Positions 9,901 through 18,567 of a stretch of DNA of 64,000 bases are shown piece after piece; within the stretch, counting starts at the first letter, position 1; the number at the start of each line of letters is the position of its first letter. The DNA lies in assembly GCA_045863555.1 (NCBI GenBank), contig BTUU01000016.1, positions 62,001-126,000 of the forward strand, in the 5' to 3' direction. Source of the stretch: JACRLV01 sp045863555 (GTDB taxonomy: Bacteria > Planctomycetota > Phycisphaerae > UBA1845 > Fen-1342). A program made the translations under genes and the position numbers. The notes below the pieces were generated by a model. It saw only the letters and a list, made by a program, of their open reading frames with translations, ran no database searches and was not told the origin of the DNA.

Positions 9901-9979
9901 CGTTCCCGGCCGCCCGGCTGCGGATCTCGATTCGAAATACCGGGTTGGATCGAACGCTCGATAGGGACGCGGTTGACAT
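6902..9979 (-). CDS. purL: Phosphoribosylformylglycinamidine synthase, PurS-PurL fusion
   Basis: This 1025-residue enzyme makes FGAM in the fourth step of purine synthesis, using ammonia from PurQ and ATP. The N-terminus has two PurS-like small domains (about residues 13-75 and 95-160; the second starts VEVHLRPGVMDPVA). The PurL body follows, with TWSEHCVHKT near residue 235 and GGRTGRDGIHGATFSS in the phosphate-binding part. No glutaminase domain is seen, so a separate PurQ is needed. The start is the ATG at 9979; the open frame upstream of it looks non-coding. It is convergent with the protease gene on its right-hand (3') end. Confidence 0.9.
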   Translation of the reverse strand: MSTASLSSVRSNPVFRIEIRSRAAGNDPRLVSRLRAAGLDGVETASASRLFFVEGEIDRTAAGEIAESLLVDPVTEAAATWSEGDAVAPEPRGAAVEVHLRPGVMDPVAASTLAELKAEGYGVESVRTAWRYRLTGSVRADELRSIAGRVLANDCIEEVVIGTAGVRPTPRPRVAAFELRHVAIRTLDESELTELSRRGHLFLNTEEMRTIQAHYQTLGHDPTDLELETIAQTWSEHCVHKTLKSRTLYQGAPLPDPSTGRAQGDGGRVEIRFENLLKETIARATTELIAERRGPECLSVFKDNAGVIGFDDKWAVAFKVETHNRPSAIEPFGGAATGIGGCIRDVLGCGLGAMPIANTDVFCVAPGDWPEGALPRGVLHPARVLRGVVDGVGEYGNRMGIPTINGAVHFDPRYLGNPLVFCGCVGLIPREKIEKQARAGDLILVIGGRTGRDGIHGATFSSAELTDTHADEFSHAVQIGNAIEEKRVLDAVIRARDAAGGCLYTAITDCGAGGLSSAVGEMGETVGAQVELESVPLKYAGLRYDEIWISEAQERMVLAVPRDRLDRFLAVMREEEVEATVIGRFGCTTATGEPRLEVRYQDKVVGDVAMAFLHHGLPRTERRGEWSPAQTPSPAPANARGDASAGSNGARAAVGERGGRAVSSLVDTLIAALARPTVASKEPIIRRYDHEVQGGSVIKSLVGRGNGPADAAVLRPRLDSRRGIAVGCGLAPQLSDIDPYWMAIAAIDEALCNVLAVGGDPAATAMLDNFCWGRCDDPRQMGGLVRTCVACYDAAKAFGVPFISGKDSLNNEFALDAGDIERLIGEVEARFAEPTGWGYPQSVDGASLSAGIVERIRRTGRLSIPGTLLISAVSLVPDVRRCITPDLKAAGGELLLIGGLPVTGFALADAQRIREAVYAEMQAGTIRACHDATGGWLPALAEMCIAGDRGATLGDGVDFSDEFEPRCAAFVVETGAERTVEILGRLARLRVAARRVGTVSDESELRMAGASVSVVGLRAAWSGTR

Positions 9980-10296
9980 CGGGCGTATGATAGCAGCGGA
10001 ACGAAGACCGGTCGCCCGGCAAAAAAACCGGGTTTCCGGCCCGATAATGCGGAAATTATCGGAACGGAAAATCGCCCCGCAACCGCCCCGCGCGTTGAAC
10101 TGTAACATCCGTAGGTGAAAAGGATTACAGTCACGATGGCGGGCCCGAACTTGCCCCGATGTGGGGCAATTCGCGCGCCCGTTCACGTGAAAATTCTCCT
10201 TGCATTCTGGTTAGCGATCTGTTTAGAGTCTGTCTCCGGTTGGGGCCGGCGGCAGGGATGTCCCGGCTGCGGTTTGGGGTTTTGAGAGGAAACTCA

Positions 10297-11391
10297 ATGA
10301 GCGCACCCAGTGCTTCAGACGCTGGTGTCGGATTCAAGAACCTGTTGGAATTTGAAAAGCCCATCGCCAAGATGGAGCAGGAGATCCAGAGGCTGGAAGC
10401 CAGCCAGGCCGAGACCGGCCGCGACTATTCCGAGGCCGTCCGAGCCATCCGCGAGCAGTTGACCAAGACGCTCGTGCAGGCCTATTCGAATCTGACGCCT
10501 TGGGAGACCGTCCAGGTCGCCCGCCATCCCAAGCGGCCGCTCCTGCGCGATTACATCCGCATGCTCTGCAAGGACTTCTGCGAGCTCCACGGCGACCGTT
10601 TTTACGGCGATGACCACGCACTCGTCTGCGGTTTCGCCCGTCTGGGCGGCCAGCGCGTCATGCTGCTCGGCCACCAGAAAGGCCGCGAAACCAAGGAGCG
10701 CATCGAAGTCAACTTCGGCTGCGCCCACCCGGAGGGCTATCGCAAGGCGATGCGCTGCATGCGCCTCGCCGAGAAATTCGGCGTTCCGGTCGTCGCGCTG
10801 GTCGATACGCCCGGCGCTTTTCCGGGCGTCGAATCGGAAGAACGCGGGATCGCCTACGCGATCGCGTACAACCTGATGGAGATGTCCCGCCTCCGTACGC
10901 CGGTAATCGCGTGCGTGATCGGCGAGGGCGGCAGCGGCGGCGCGTTGGGTATCGCCGTCGCGGATCAGGTCGCGGTCATGGAGCACGCCTACTACTCGGT
11001 CATCAGCCCCGAGGGCTGCGCGGCGATCCTGTGGAAATCGGGCGAGCACGCCGCAAGGGCGGCCAACGCCCTCAAGCTGACGCCGCGCGAGCTCAAGCGC
11101 CTCAACCTGATCGACTCGATCATCGAGGAGCCCCTCGGCGGCGCGCACCGGGATCCGGCGGCCGCCGCAGCGAGTGTTGAGGCCTGGATCGTCCGGTCGC
11201 TCAAGGAACTCAAACGCGTCAAGCTCGACACGCTGCTCAAGCGGCGCTACGAAAAACTCCGCAACCTGGGTTCGTTTTTCGAGACGCTCGGCGAGCCCCC
11301 GGCCGCGGAGCAGAAGGTCGTCAAGCAGCGCTCGAAGAAGGCGGCTGCGGTCGCACCGGCCGTCGCGTCGGCCACGATTGCTGGCGCGTAG
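10297..11391 (+). CDS. accA: Acetyl-CoA carboxylase carboxyltransferase subunit alpha
   Basis: A 364-residue AccA that, with AccD, transfers the carboxyl group from biotin to acetyl-CoA for fatty-acid synthesis. The sequence has the coiled N-terminus (LEFEKPIAKMEQEIQRLE), HGDRFYGDD, GHQKGRETKERI, DTPGAFPGVE and the Gly-rich EGGSGGALGIAVAD that forms the oxyanion site. It is about 40 residues longer than E. coli AccA because of a Lys/Ala-rich tail. The start follows GAGAGGA (10284-10290). It stands alone here without accD. Confidence 0.95.
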   Translation: MSAPSASDAGVGFKNLLEFEKPIAKMEQEIQRLEASQAETGRDYSEAVRAIREQLTKTLVQAYSNLTPWETVQVARHPKRPLLRDYIRMLCKDFCELHGDRFYGDDHALVCGFARLGGQRVMLLGHQKGRETKERIEVNFGCAHPEGYRKAMRCMRLAEKFGVPVVALVDTPGAFPGVESEERGIAYAIAYNLMEMSRLRTPVIACVIGEGGSGGALGIAVADQVAVMEHAYYSVISPEGCAAILWKSGEHAARAANALKLTPRELKRLNLIDSIIEEPLGGAHRDPAAAAASVEAWIVRSLKELKRVKLDTLLKRRYEKLRNLGSFFETLGEPPAAEQKVVKQRSKKAAAVAPAVASATIAGA

Positions 11392-11490
11392 ATTCGGATC
11401 CGCGGCCCGGCCGTAGCCGTGTCGCCCCCCGGCGGGCAGGGAGGCCCGCGAGTGATGGAAGTGCTCGGCGAAAACAGCCGGGACTAGCGG

Positions 11491-11823
11491 ATGATGTCGG
11501 GTATGTCAGGCGCGGCGCCCGCTCATCCGGCGGATATCGAGCTCCGGAAGTCGAGCGATCTTCGGATTCGCTGGACCGACGGGCACGAAAGCGTGATTCC
11601 CCTCGTCGAGCTGCGACGAAACTGTCCATGCGCGACGTGCAGAGCGGCCCGGGAGGAGCGCGAGCGCAACCCGCTCGCGATTCTGAGCGTCCGGTCGAGC
11701 GAATCGGATTTCGCGACGGCGGCCTCCGCGGAACTCGTCGGCCACTACGCCCTGCGGATCCGCTGGAACGACGGCCACGACACGGGCATCTACGACTTTG
11801 GTCTTCTGCGGCGGCTCGGCTGA
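11491..11823 (+). CDS. DUF971 domain protein
   Basis: A 110-residue protein matching the DUF971 (GBBH-like N-terminal) family. It has two related beta segments, LRIRWTDGHESVIPL and LRIRWNDGHDTGIYDF, and a CPCATCR motif between them that could bind a metal. In other bacteria the domain is found alone or fused to Mrp/ApbC-type iron-sulfur carriers, so a role in Fe-S handling is often proposed. Two close ATG codons (11491, 11503) are possible starts; neither has a strong ribosome site. Confidence 0.78.
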   Translation: MMSGMSGAAPAHPADIELRKSSDLRIRWTDGHESVIPLVELRRNCPCATCRAAREERERNPLAILSVRSSESDFATAASAELVGHYALRIRWNDGHDTGIYDFGLLRRLG

Positions 11824-11996
11824 AGCGGTCCGCCGCACCGGATTGAGCGAATTCGATCGAACGCGAGCGCGAATGGCATCGTATCGATCAAAAAGGCGCG
11901 CAAATTGCCCGGAAACGCATGAAATTCCGGTGAATGGCGCGCGAGTTCGTTGTATAATCTACAGACTTGGTGTTTTTGCTGAAGGTGGTGGCTTCC

Positions 11997-12593
11997 ATGA
12001 GTGAAAAGGTGGGCAAGCGGCCCGAGGAATTGGCTCGAAAGCTGGAGCTGGGCAGCTCGCTGATTTCGTCGGCCGACCTGAACCTCATTCTCTTCGATCG
12101 TCCTCTGCACCCGGAGCTCTTCCGGCACTACGCGAACTATCGAGTGAATCAGGTTCGCTATCACGCCGACATCTGGTTCGTCGGCCTCTCGCACGTCGTC
12201 ACGGTGACCAGCGGCCAGCGCTCGCTGACCGAGCTCATCAGCGTCGACAGCGAGATGCTGCCGTCCCGCGGCGTCCTGACCCGCTTCCGCATGAAGGGCG
12301 AGCGCGACCTCGAGCGCCGGTCGCCCGACGGCTGGCATTACATGATCTCCAGCCAGGTCGAGACCATGGACGAGCCGCTCTTCAAGAGCGTCCACTTCGA
12401 TCTGGTCAAGCACGCGCAGAAGCGCGGCTGGTACTGCTCGTTCGACCAGTGGGCTGACGGCGAGATGTCGCCGTTCTCCTACATCGACCACGAGGCGTGG
12501 GACGGCCAGTTCCACATCCACGCCTTCCACTCCTTCCCCCAGGAGCGGACCGTGGTCAAGACGCAGACGATCTTCGAGCTGCCGCCGGTATAA
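11997..12593 (+). CDS. Conserved hypothetical protein, possibly DUF2617-like
   Basis: A 198-residue soluble protein with no signal peptide. The core LFDRPLHPELFRHYANYR followed by repeated beta strands resembles DUF2617 proteins as I remember them, but this is a recollection, not a search. The C-terminus is rich in His and aromatic residues (FHIHAFHSFPQE). The ATG at 11997 was chosen because the extra ten upstream codons are hydrophobic and follow a possible ribosome site (AAGGTGG). A strong terminator lies 52 bases after the stop, so the gene is probably a single-gene unit. Confidence 0.6.
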   Translation: MSEKVGKRPEELARKLELGSSLISSADLNLILFDRPLHPELFRHYANYRVNQVRYHADIWFVGLSHVVTVTSGQRSLTELISVDSEMLPSRGVLTRFRMKGERDLERRSPDGWHYMISSQVETMDEPLFKSVHFDLVKHAQKRGWYCSFDQWADGEMSPFSYIDHEAWDGQFHIHAFHSFPQERTVVKTQTIFELPPV

Positions 12594-12645
12594 GCGGGGC
12601 AGCCGATGAATCGGCGCGACGTCACTGTCGATCATGACCCACACC

Positions 12646-12677
12646 AAACCCGGCCCCCGCGGCCGGGTTTGTCTTTG
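12646..12677 (+). terminator. Rho-independent terminator
   Basis: A perfect 10-bp stem (AAACCCGGCC / GGCCGGGTTT) with a 5-base loop is followed by GTCTTTG. It ends the transcript of the gene at 11997-12593. It also shows that the next gene cannot begin at the upstream in-frame ATG at 12634, because the hairpin would lie inside its coding sequence. Confidence 0.8.
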
Positions 12678-12678
12678 T

Positions 12679-13509
12679 ATGCGGCACCCTAACGTCGATT
12701 CGAGGTGTGGCTTGTCGCCTGAACCGCCGCACGCCGAGACCGACGCCTTCTGCCGTGGGTGCGGTTATCTGCTCCGCGGCCTGCCCGACGACGGCGCATG
12801 CCCCGAATGCGGCCACTCAATCCTCGATTCACTTCGCGCCCCGCCCGATCTCACTCAACTGCCGGCCCGCTGCCTCGGCCGAGTGAGAGCCGGACTCTAT
12901 CTGGCTCTCGCGGGCTGGCTCGGCCTTGGCATCGCCTATTTGCTGCCGATGGCGGGCTTCTGGTTGGGATTGGCCAGTCCTCTTTCGGGGCTGCCGGTTG
13001 GCGGTTGGGAGTACGCGCCGCTCTGCACCGTTTTCGCTTCGTTGCTCGTGCTCACCGTCAGCGTCTGGGTCTGCACCCCAGCCGACGCGGCGCTCCGCCC
13101 GTTCGGCCGGCTTGACGAGTTTCGTTTCCTCACCCGCCTCTCACACGGCGCGACGCTCGGACTCTTGGTGTACGCGTCGATCGCGCAATCCCTCGCCATG
13201 CTCTTCCTCGGACTCCTGACGCTCGCCGCATTCTTTTACTTTGCAATGGCCTGGGCCAGTGAACTCGCGGTTCGAGAGCCGCTCAACGGCCACCCGCTGG
13301 GCCCGGCGTACCGCTGGCTGCCGGTCATCGCGCTATTGCTGATCCCGCTCGCTGTCATTACCGGAAGCGATGTGATCCGCGTTGCCGCGATGCTCGCCGC
13401 GCTGGGCGCCTGGGCAACCACGGCCTACGCAATCCACCGCGCCCTCCGCGCTGCCTGCCAGGCACGCCGCCTGCTTCGTGAACGCGCCCAGGCGCTCGAT
13501 TCCCCGTGA
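12679..13509 (+). CDS. Membrane protein with N-terminal zinc ribbon
   Basis: A 276-residue protein. The N-terminus has a zinc ribbon, FCRGCGYLLRGLPDDGACPECG, at about residues 30-52. Then come about six hydrophobic helices, for example LYLALAGWLGLGIAYLLPMA and LLVLTVSVWVC. The same CxxCGYxL...CPECG ribbon is found at the C-terminus of two other membrane proteins in this window. The function is unknown. The start is taken as the ATG just after the terminator; a TTG at 12712 is an alternative. Confidence 0.7.
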   Translation: MRHPNVDSRCGLSPEPPHAETDAFCRGCGYLLRGLPDDGACPECGHSILDSLRAPPDLTQLPARCLGRVRAGLYLALAGWLGLGIAYLLPMAGFWLGLASPLSGLPVGGWEYAPLCTVFASLLVLTVSVWVCTPADAALRPFGRLDEFRFLTRLSHGATLGLLVYASIAQSLAMLFLGLLTLAAFFYFAMAWASELAVREPLNGHPLGPAYRWLPVIALLLIPLAVITGSDVIRVAAMLAALGAWATTAYAIHRALRAACQARRLLRERAQALDSP

Positions 13510-13525
13510 GGATTACGGATCCGCC

Positions 13526-15358
13526 TCACCGTCCCGCCGCCCGCCGCGCCTGGTCCAGCTTCTCCCGCGCCCCCGGAAAATCCGGCTGAAGCGCCAGCAC
13601 CCGCTCGAAGTGCGCAACCGGCTCCCCCGGCCGCCCCAGTTCCAGGAGCGCCCGCCCGGTCAGGTTGCTCGCCCGCGGATCCTCCGGCGCAGCCTCCAGC
13701 GCCGCCCGAGCCGCGGCCAGCGCGCCCGTCGCATCGCCCACGCGCAGCAGCGTCCGCGCCAGCAGGATCGACGCCCCCGGGTCGCCCCCCGCGTGTACCG
13801 CCGCATCCCGCGCGACCTGCACCGCCCGCTCCGCCTGCCCGCGCTGAAACAGCAGCTCCGACAGTCCCTGGTACGCCGCCGTCATGTCCGCAGCCGCATC
13901 GATCGCCGCCTCATACGCCGCAACCGCCTCGTCAACGCGCCCCGCAGTCGCCGCGAGCACCGCCAGCGTGTACTGCGCATAGCTGTACCCCGGCGCAGCC
14001 CCGGCCGCCGCCCGCGCCTCCGCCAGCGCCGCCTCCGCCGAGCCCCCGCGATACAGCGCGATCGCCAGGCTCGTCCGCGCCCGGGCGTTGTCCGGCCGCT
14101 TGGCCACCGTGTCCTGCCACAGCGTCAGTTCACTCGCATAGACCCGATTCCGCTGCCACGTCCCCACTCCCAGCGAAACCGCCGCCACCGCCGCAAGTCC
14201 GACCGCCGCCCCATGCCGCGCACTCGTCGGCACCCGACAAAGCAGCGCTCGCACGCCCAGTACGACGAACACCGCCACGGCCGCCAGCGGGAGGTACATC
14301 CGATGCTCCGCCATCGTCTCCAGCGGCAGGGGGACGACGCTCGAACTCGGCGCCAGCACCAGAAACGCCGCCGCCGCCACAAACCCGAGCCGCGGCCGCC
14401 TCACGACCAGCCACACCGTCGCCCCCAGCAGCGCCGCCGGCACAACGGCCCCGGCATAGAACTTCACCGCCGGCTCCGTCAGCCGCGCCCCCAGGTACGG
14501 CCCGCCATAGTCGAACGTCAGCCCCGCCGGCCAGAGCGCAAGCTGCACATATCTGGGAATCGCGACGCACTGAATCCGTGCATGATCCCACGGCCCGAAC
14601 GCGGCCAGCGCCTCGCCCGCCATGCCGATGCGGCTGCTCCCCGGCAGCGACACCCCGATGAGCACCCAGCTCACTCCCAGCCCGGCATACGCCGCCCACC
14701 GTCGCCGCAGCGCCCCCGCGAACGACCCCGCGTAAAACGCCCGGTCCATCAGCCACACGGCCACCGGCGCAGTCACGATCACTTCCTTCACGCCCACGCC
14801 CACGCAGCACGCCACGGCCGCGAGGACAAACCAGCCCCGCCGCCCGCCCTCGCACCCGCGGGCAAACGCCAGCAGCGTCAGCAGGTAGCAGAGCCCGACC
14901 ATCGATTCGACGCGCTGCACGACGTACGTCACCGACATCGTCTGAAGCGGATGCAGCGCCCACAGCAGCGCGACGGCCAGCGCGATGCCCCGCGCCGCCG
15001 GTTCCGCGAAGCCCACCCGCCCGAGCAGCGTCCGCGCGAGCGCCAGCAGCACGATCGCGGCCGCGACGTGCACGGCGAGGTTGAAAACGTGGTAGCTCCA
15101 GACATCGAGGCCGCTGATGGCATAATTCAGCGCCAGGCTCAGCGCCGCAACGGGCCGCCCGGCCACGGTGACATCGCTCCCATCCGGCGGCGTGACCACG
15201 GCCCGCAGATCGGAGAGGTCGCGGATATTCGGATTGTTGACGATGCTGTCGAGGTCGTCGAAGACGAAGGGCACGGCGAAGGAATTCGAATACGCAGCGG
15301 CGCAGACGACGGCCAGAAGCAGGCACTCGGCGAGGAATCTCCAGGCTCTCTGTCTCAC
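13526..15358 (-). CDS. TMTC-like membrane protein with TPR domain
   Basis: A 610-residue protein. After an N-terminal signal anchor it reads FVFDDLDSIVNNPNIRDLSDL, the pattern seen in the first lumenal loop of TMTC / GT-C-type membrane proteins. About ten transmembrane helices follow, then four or five TPR repeats (about residues 380-600, e.g. ARTSLAIALYRGGSAEAALAEA). GT-C proteins use lipid-linked sugars, so a glycosylation role is possible but not shown. The GTG at 15358 has AGAGG five bases upstream; an earlier in-frame GTG at 15424 has no ribosome site. Confidence 0.75.
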   Translation of the reverse strand: MRQRAWRFLAECLLLAVVCAAAYSNSFAVPFVFDDLDSIVNNPNIRDLSDLRAVVTPPDGSDVTVAGRPVAALSLALNYAISGLDVWSYHVFNLAVHVAAAIVLLALARTLLGRVGFAEPAARGIALAVALLWALHPLQTMSVTYVVQRVESMVGLCYLLTLLAFARGCEGGRRGWFVLAAVACCVGVGVKEVIVTAPVAVWLMDRAFYAGSFAGALRRRWAAYAGLGVSWVLIGVSLPGSSRIGMAGEALAAFGPWDHARIQCVAIPRYVQLALWPAGLTFDYGGPYLGARLTEPAVKFYAGAVVPAALLGATVWLVVRRPRLGFVAAAAFLVLAPSSSVVPLPLETMAEHRMYLPLAAVAVFVVLGVRALLCRVPTSARHGAAVGLAAVAAVSLGVGTWQRNRVYASELTLWQDTVAKRPDNARARTSLAIALYRGGSAEAALAEARAAAGAAPGYSYAQYTLAVLAATAGRVDEAVAAYEAAIDAAADMTAAYQGLSELLFQRGQAERAVQVARDAAVHAGGDPGASILLARTLLRVGDATGALAAARAALEAAPEDPRASNLTGRALLELGRPGEPVAHFERVLALQPDFPGAREKLDQARRAAGR

Positions 15359-15443
15359 GCATGCCTCTGGTGGTACGGGCTGTGGCGCAGCGCGACCGCG
15401 TTCGCCGCCCGGATCGCCGGCCACCGCAAGTGGACTGGCAAAC

Positions 15444-16115
15444 TCAGGGCTGTGCCGCGCGGCTCGCGCTCCGGCTTCGCGGCATGCCGAAGAGTCGGCC
15501 GTGCGGCGCCCGCTGATGACACTTCATGCACGACTCAATCAGTCCGATCTCCCGGATCTTCTCGCCGCCGGGCTCGACGGTCGCATAGATCCATCCGGCG
15601 TCGGTTTCGGGCGCATCAGCGCCCAGGTACGTCATGACGAAGAGCCCCTTGGCCTCGCCCGTGCGATACCACTGGCCATCAAGCAGGGCATGATCAACCG
15701 GGTACTCGTGCGTGAGCAGAGCACCGTTGTCAATCTTGGCCGGCGCGCTCGTCGTCACCGCTTCGAACGACTCCTTGACGAGCGTCTGGCCCGACGGCTG
15801 CACCGTTTTCGGCGACCCCGGCGGGATCTCGAATCCCAGCCACGTGTATTCCTGCGAATGCCTCGCGTAGAGGTGATAGAGCTTGCGGCCGTGCGAGGGT
15901 GCATCGTCGCTTTCGCTCATCTGCACTCCGACGGGTGGGCCAAACCCGCAATCCGTCGGCGCCATCCGCGCCTGATCCGAAACGCGATCCCACGATCGAA
16001 ACTCTATCGCGACGTCAAGAACCGACCGCGACCGTGTCTGGTCCCGGCTGTCACATCCGGCAGCAGCGGCCATTCCAGCCGCTATCCCAACGAAGATTGC
16101 AGTCGGATTCGTCAT
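15444..16115 (-). CDS. Cytochrome P460-like haem lipoprotein
   Basis: A 223-residue predicted lipoprotein (lipobox ending AAAAGC about 25 residues in). The C-terminal part reads GLFVMTYLGADAPETDAGW and then ESCMKCHQRAPHGRLFG. The CxxCH haem site followed by APHGRLFG is typical of the cytochrome P460 fold, which includes hydroxylamine-oxidising and other periplasmic haem enzymes. The exact substrate is not predictable. It is followed by the TPR membrane gene in the same direction. Confidence 0.78.
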   Translation of the reverse strand: MTNPTAIFVGIAAGMAAAAGCDSRDQTRSRSVLDVAIEFRSWDRVSDQARMAPTDCGFGPPVGVQMSESDDAPSHGRKLYHLYARHSQEYTWLGFEIPPGSPKTVQPSGQTLVKESFEAVTTSAPAKIDNGALLTHEYPVDHALLDGQWYRTGEAKGLFVMTYLGADAPETDAGWIYATVEPGGEKIREIGLIESCMKCHQRAPHGRLFGMPRSRSASRAAQP

Positions 16116-16167
16116 CGGCGCCTCGGGTGGAGTCTCACGCGGCTTCGAACCACAGCGACGCCGCCAG

Positions 16168-17253
16168 TCACGGAGAGCTTCCGAACTCGGTCTGGACGGT
16201 CGACAGATCGCCAGCCGCTTTCGGAAGCGATGCCCCCGGCAGCGGTTTCGCGAAATATCGCAGTACCGTAGGCCAACCGGCGGAATCGGGAATGAGGATC
16301 CCGAATGCCGACACAATTCGGTCGCGCGTTGCGGATGGCGAGTTCGCGCGAACGCCATACGTCGTCCTTTCCCTCGCTTCCCGCAATGCGTCGAGTTTCG
16401 CCCTGATCCTTGCCAATTCATCCTGAAGATCACGGAACCCGTTTACGCGCAATTCCCCGTCGATCAGGGATCGGAGTTCAGGGATAGCCGTCGAGCTTGG
16501 GCAGTCGCACGGCTGCCACGCTCCGCAATCGAAGCACCAGCGAAGTCCGGCGTCGATGCGCTTCGGTGTGTGAAAACCGAACGTCAATTGCGCCGGGTAG
16601 CCGCAGTAGAAATCTTCGTTCGACGGTTCCCACCGTCCCAGCAAGACAGGCAGCGGCTCGAGATCGGGATGCGTAGCCGCCTCCGAGACTGTTTGTCTGA
16701 TGGCCCATCGTATGTCCGTCAATCGCGCGGCTGTCGAGGGCGGGCCACTCGAATCCGATTCGGCGTGAGTCATTGCAATTGCCGGACCTAAGTGCCCCTG
16801 CGAGCTTTTGCGGGAGCGCTTCCTGGTCTGTCGCTCAATCTCTCGAAGCCATTGTGCAGTATTGTCTAGAGAACTGATCAGCCGAGTCGTCAGTTCTCGT
16901 CCGAAGCTCCCGATTCGATCGATGGGGTGCGCGCCGAACTGTATGACCTCGGCGATTACCGATCGCGAGGTTGGCACCTGCGGCTCTTCCCGGATCGTCC
17001 TATTCCCAAGCCCAAAGTTGTGGGCAGCGAAATCCAGGTCCGGAATCGGTTCACTGTAATCCGGGAGCCCATCGTGTCGGGGGGAGTACGCGTCGAGAGC
17101 GGGGGGTGACCAACAGAAATACTCGCGCGCGAAGTCCTCCTTCGTGCCCGCAATCGCTATGGCCCGGGATACCGTGCTTTGATAGGGGTCGTGCCTCTCA
17201 CCGTTCGGCGCTGCTGAGAGCAGAAGAAGCGCAAGTAGGGGAATCCAGGCCAT
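16168..17253 (-). CDS. Secreted hypothetical protein
   Basis: A 361-residue protein with a clear signal peptide (MAWIPLLALLLLSAAPNG) and a good ribosome site (AGGAG) six bases before the ATG. The body has a Cys cluster, CFDCGAWQPCDC, near residue 260 that could bind metal or form disulfides, and a charged coiled segment (LQDELARIRAKLDALREA). I do not recognise the family. It sits upstream of the cytochrome P460-like gene with 52 bases between, so the two could share a transcript. Confidence 0.65.
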   Translation of the reverse strand: MAWIPLLALLLLSAAPNGERHDPYQSTVSRAIAIAGTKEDFAREYFCWSPPALDAYSPRHDGLPDYSEPIPDLDFAAHNFGLGNRTIREEPQVPTSRSVIAEVIQFGAHPIDRIGSFGRELTTRLISSLDNTAQWLREIERQTRKRSRKSSQGHLGPAIAMTHAESDSSGPPSTAARLTDIRWAIRQTVSEAATHPDLEPLPVLLGRWEPSNEDFYCGYPAQLTFGFHTPKRIDAGLRWCFDCGAWQPCDCPSSTAIPELRSLIDGELRVNGFRDLQDELARIRAKLDALREARERTTYGVRANSPSATRDRIVSAFGILIPDSAGWPTVLRYFAKPLPGASLPKAAGDLSTVQTEFGSSP

Positions 17254-17350
17254 GAATGACTCCTGGACAGACACCAAATTCGAACACGGCAATTATTCTA
17301 CCCACTTGTGGGCGGGAGGCCGCGGTTCCGCAGCACAAAGCTTCTCGCGA

Positions 17351-18526
17351 TCACGCCAGCGCCATCTCCGCCACCGGCTCCGGCACACTGAAAATGTAGA
17401 AGCTCCCATATGTCGCCGACCGGTCCGTCGCGAACAATTCCGCCGCCAGCTCCGTGTGCGGCTCCAGCTTCTCCAGCGCCCACGCCGGCGGATCAAATCG
17501 ATAGCTCCCCGACCGGTAAATGAGCGTCGCCCCCGGCGCCGCCGCCCGCAGGATCGATCGCCACATCGCTTCAAACGTCTCCGGCCGGTCAACCATCCAG
17601 TCCATGATGTCGAGCAGGTTGAACTTGTTGATCGACCCCGGCGGCAGCGTGTCCAGGTACGGCCCCAGCCAGCCGTTTACGATCCGCACGCGGTCCAGAT
17701 TCGCCCGCAGCGTCTCGAAATTCTCCGGCAGCAGGTAGGGGGGCACGCGCAGCCCGCGGAACTTGCCCGTCGTCGTGACGCTCAGGAAATAATTGTCGTA
17801 GATCGGCACCTTCGTCAGCGCGTATTCGATCCGCTCGCGAACGAATTCATAGATCCCGTGCCGACCGTCGACCAGCCCGAGCTGCGACGGGTGCACGCCG
17901 CACAGATACATGAACCAGCTCTGCTCGCACAGCCACTTCGTCACCGGCCCCCAGAGCTTTTTCGCAACGTACTTGTCGTACCACTTCTGCTGCTCTTCCA
18001 GCGAGCGCAGCTCGAAAAACTCCTCGGTCCGCTTCGGGCTCAGCCCCAGCAGCGGAAGCACGTTCCGCACGATCCGCACCGCGATGCCCATCTTGCCGAA
18101 GTCGTACAGGTTCCGCGCCACCATCCACAGGTTCTTGTCCCAGAACTCGACCGACCGCGGCGAGAGCTCCGGCCGCAGATGACGCCGGTACACCTTCGTC
18201 ACGACGCCCGGATTCCGGGCCGCGAAGATGTCGAAGAACGTCCCGTGGTCCAGCGTCGCGATCGCCGCGAGTTTCAGATCGAGGATCGCGTTCTGGGCCG
18301 GGTTCAGGTCGATCGAGATCAGCTTCCTCGGCGTCTGGCAGAGAAAATTCAGCGGGTTGCACCCGGCCGACGTGATCGAGATAACCGTGTCCTCGTCCGT
18401 CAGCTTGAACGCCCGCCGGTCCATCTCCGGGTCTTCCCACGACATGTTGAACACGATGCCGTGGAAGACGAAACGCTCCATCAGCGAGCGCTTCACCGGC
18501 ACGTTCATATCCACCACTTCCACCAT
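17351..18526 (-). CDS. btaA: SAM:diacylglycerol 3-amino-3-carboxypropyltransferase BtaA
   Basis: A 391-residue BtaA/DUF3419 protein. BtaA moves the aminocarboxypropyl group of SAM to diacylglycerol, giving diacylglyceryl-homoserine, the first step to the betaine lipid DGTS. Family features are the SAM-binding region SITSAGCNPLNFL, the ISIDLNPAQ acidic strand end, and the large helical middle part. It lies 41 bases downstream of the N-methyltransferase BtaB, so the pair forms a complete DGTS pathway. In other bacteria the pathway is induced by phosphate starvation; I see no clear Pho box here. Confidence 0.88.
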   Translation of the reverse strand: MVEVVDMNVPVKRSLMERFVFHGIVFNMSWEDPEMDRRAFKLTDEDTVISITSAGCNPLNFLCQTPRKLISIDLNPAQNAILDLKLAAIATLDHGTFFDIFAARNPGVVTKVYRRHLRPELSPRSVEFWDKNLWMVARNLYDFGKMGIAVRIVRNVLPLLGLSPKRTEEFFELRSLEEQQKWYDKYVAKKLWGPVTKWLCEQSWFMYLCGVHPSQLGLVDGRHGIYEFVRERIEYALTKVPIYDNYFLSVTTTGKFRGLRVPPYLLPENFETLRANLDRVRIVNGWLGPYLDTLPPGSINKFNLLDIMDWMVDRPETFEAMWRSILRAAAPGATLIYRSGSYRFDPPAWALEKLEPHTELAAELFATDRSATYGSFYIFSVPEPVAEMALA

Positions 18527-18567
18527 CGCCGCACCTCAAACCGCCCGAACAATGTCCCTGCGGCGGT

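Noticed and set aside
15425..15443. Longer start (GTG at 15424) for the TPR membrane protein
   Set aside because: No ribosome site there; the GTG at 15358 has AGAGG at good distance and opens the signal anchor.
13382..15637. 751-codon plus-strand open frame
   Set aside because: Antisense of the TPR membrane gene, whose helices and TPR repeats are convincing; the long frame is an effect of high GC.
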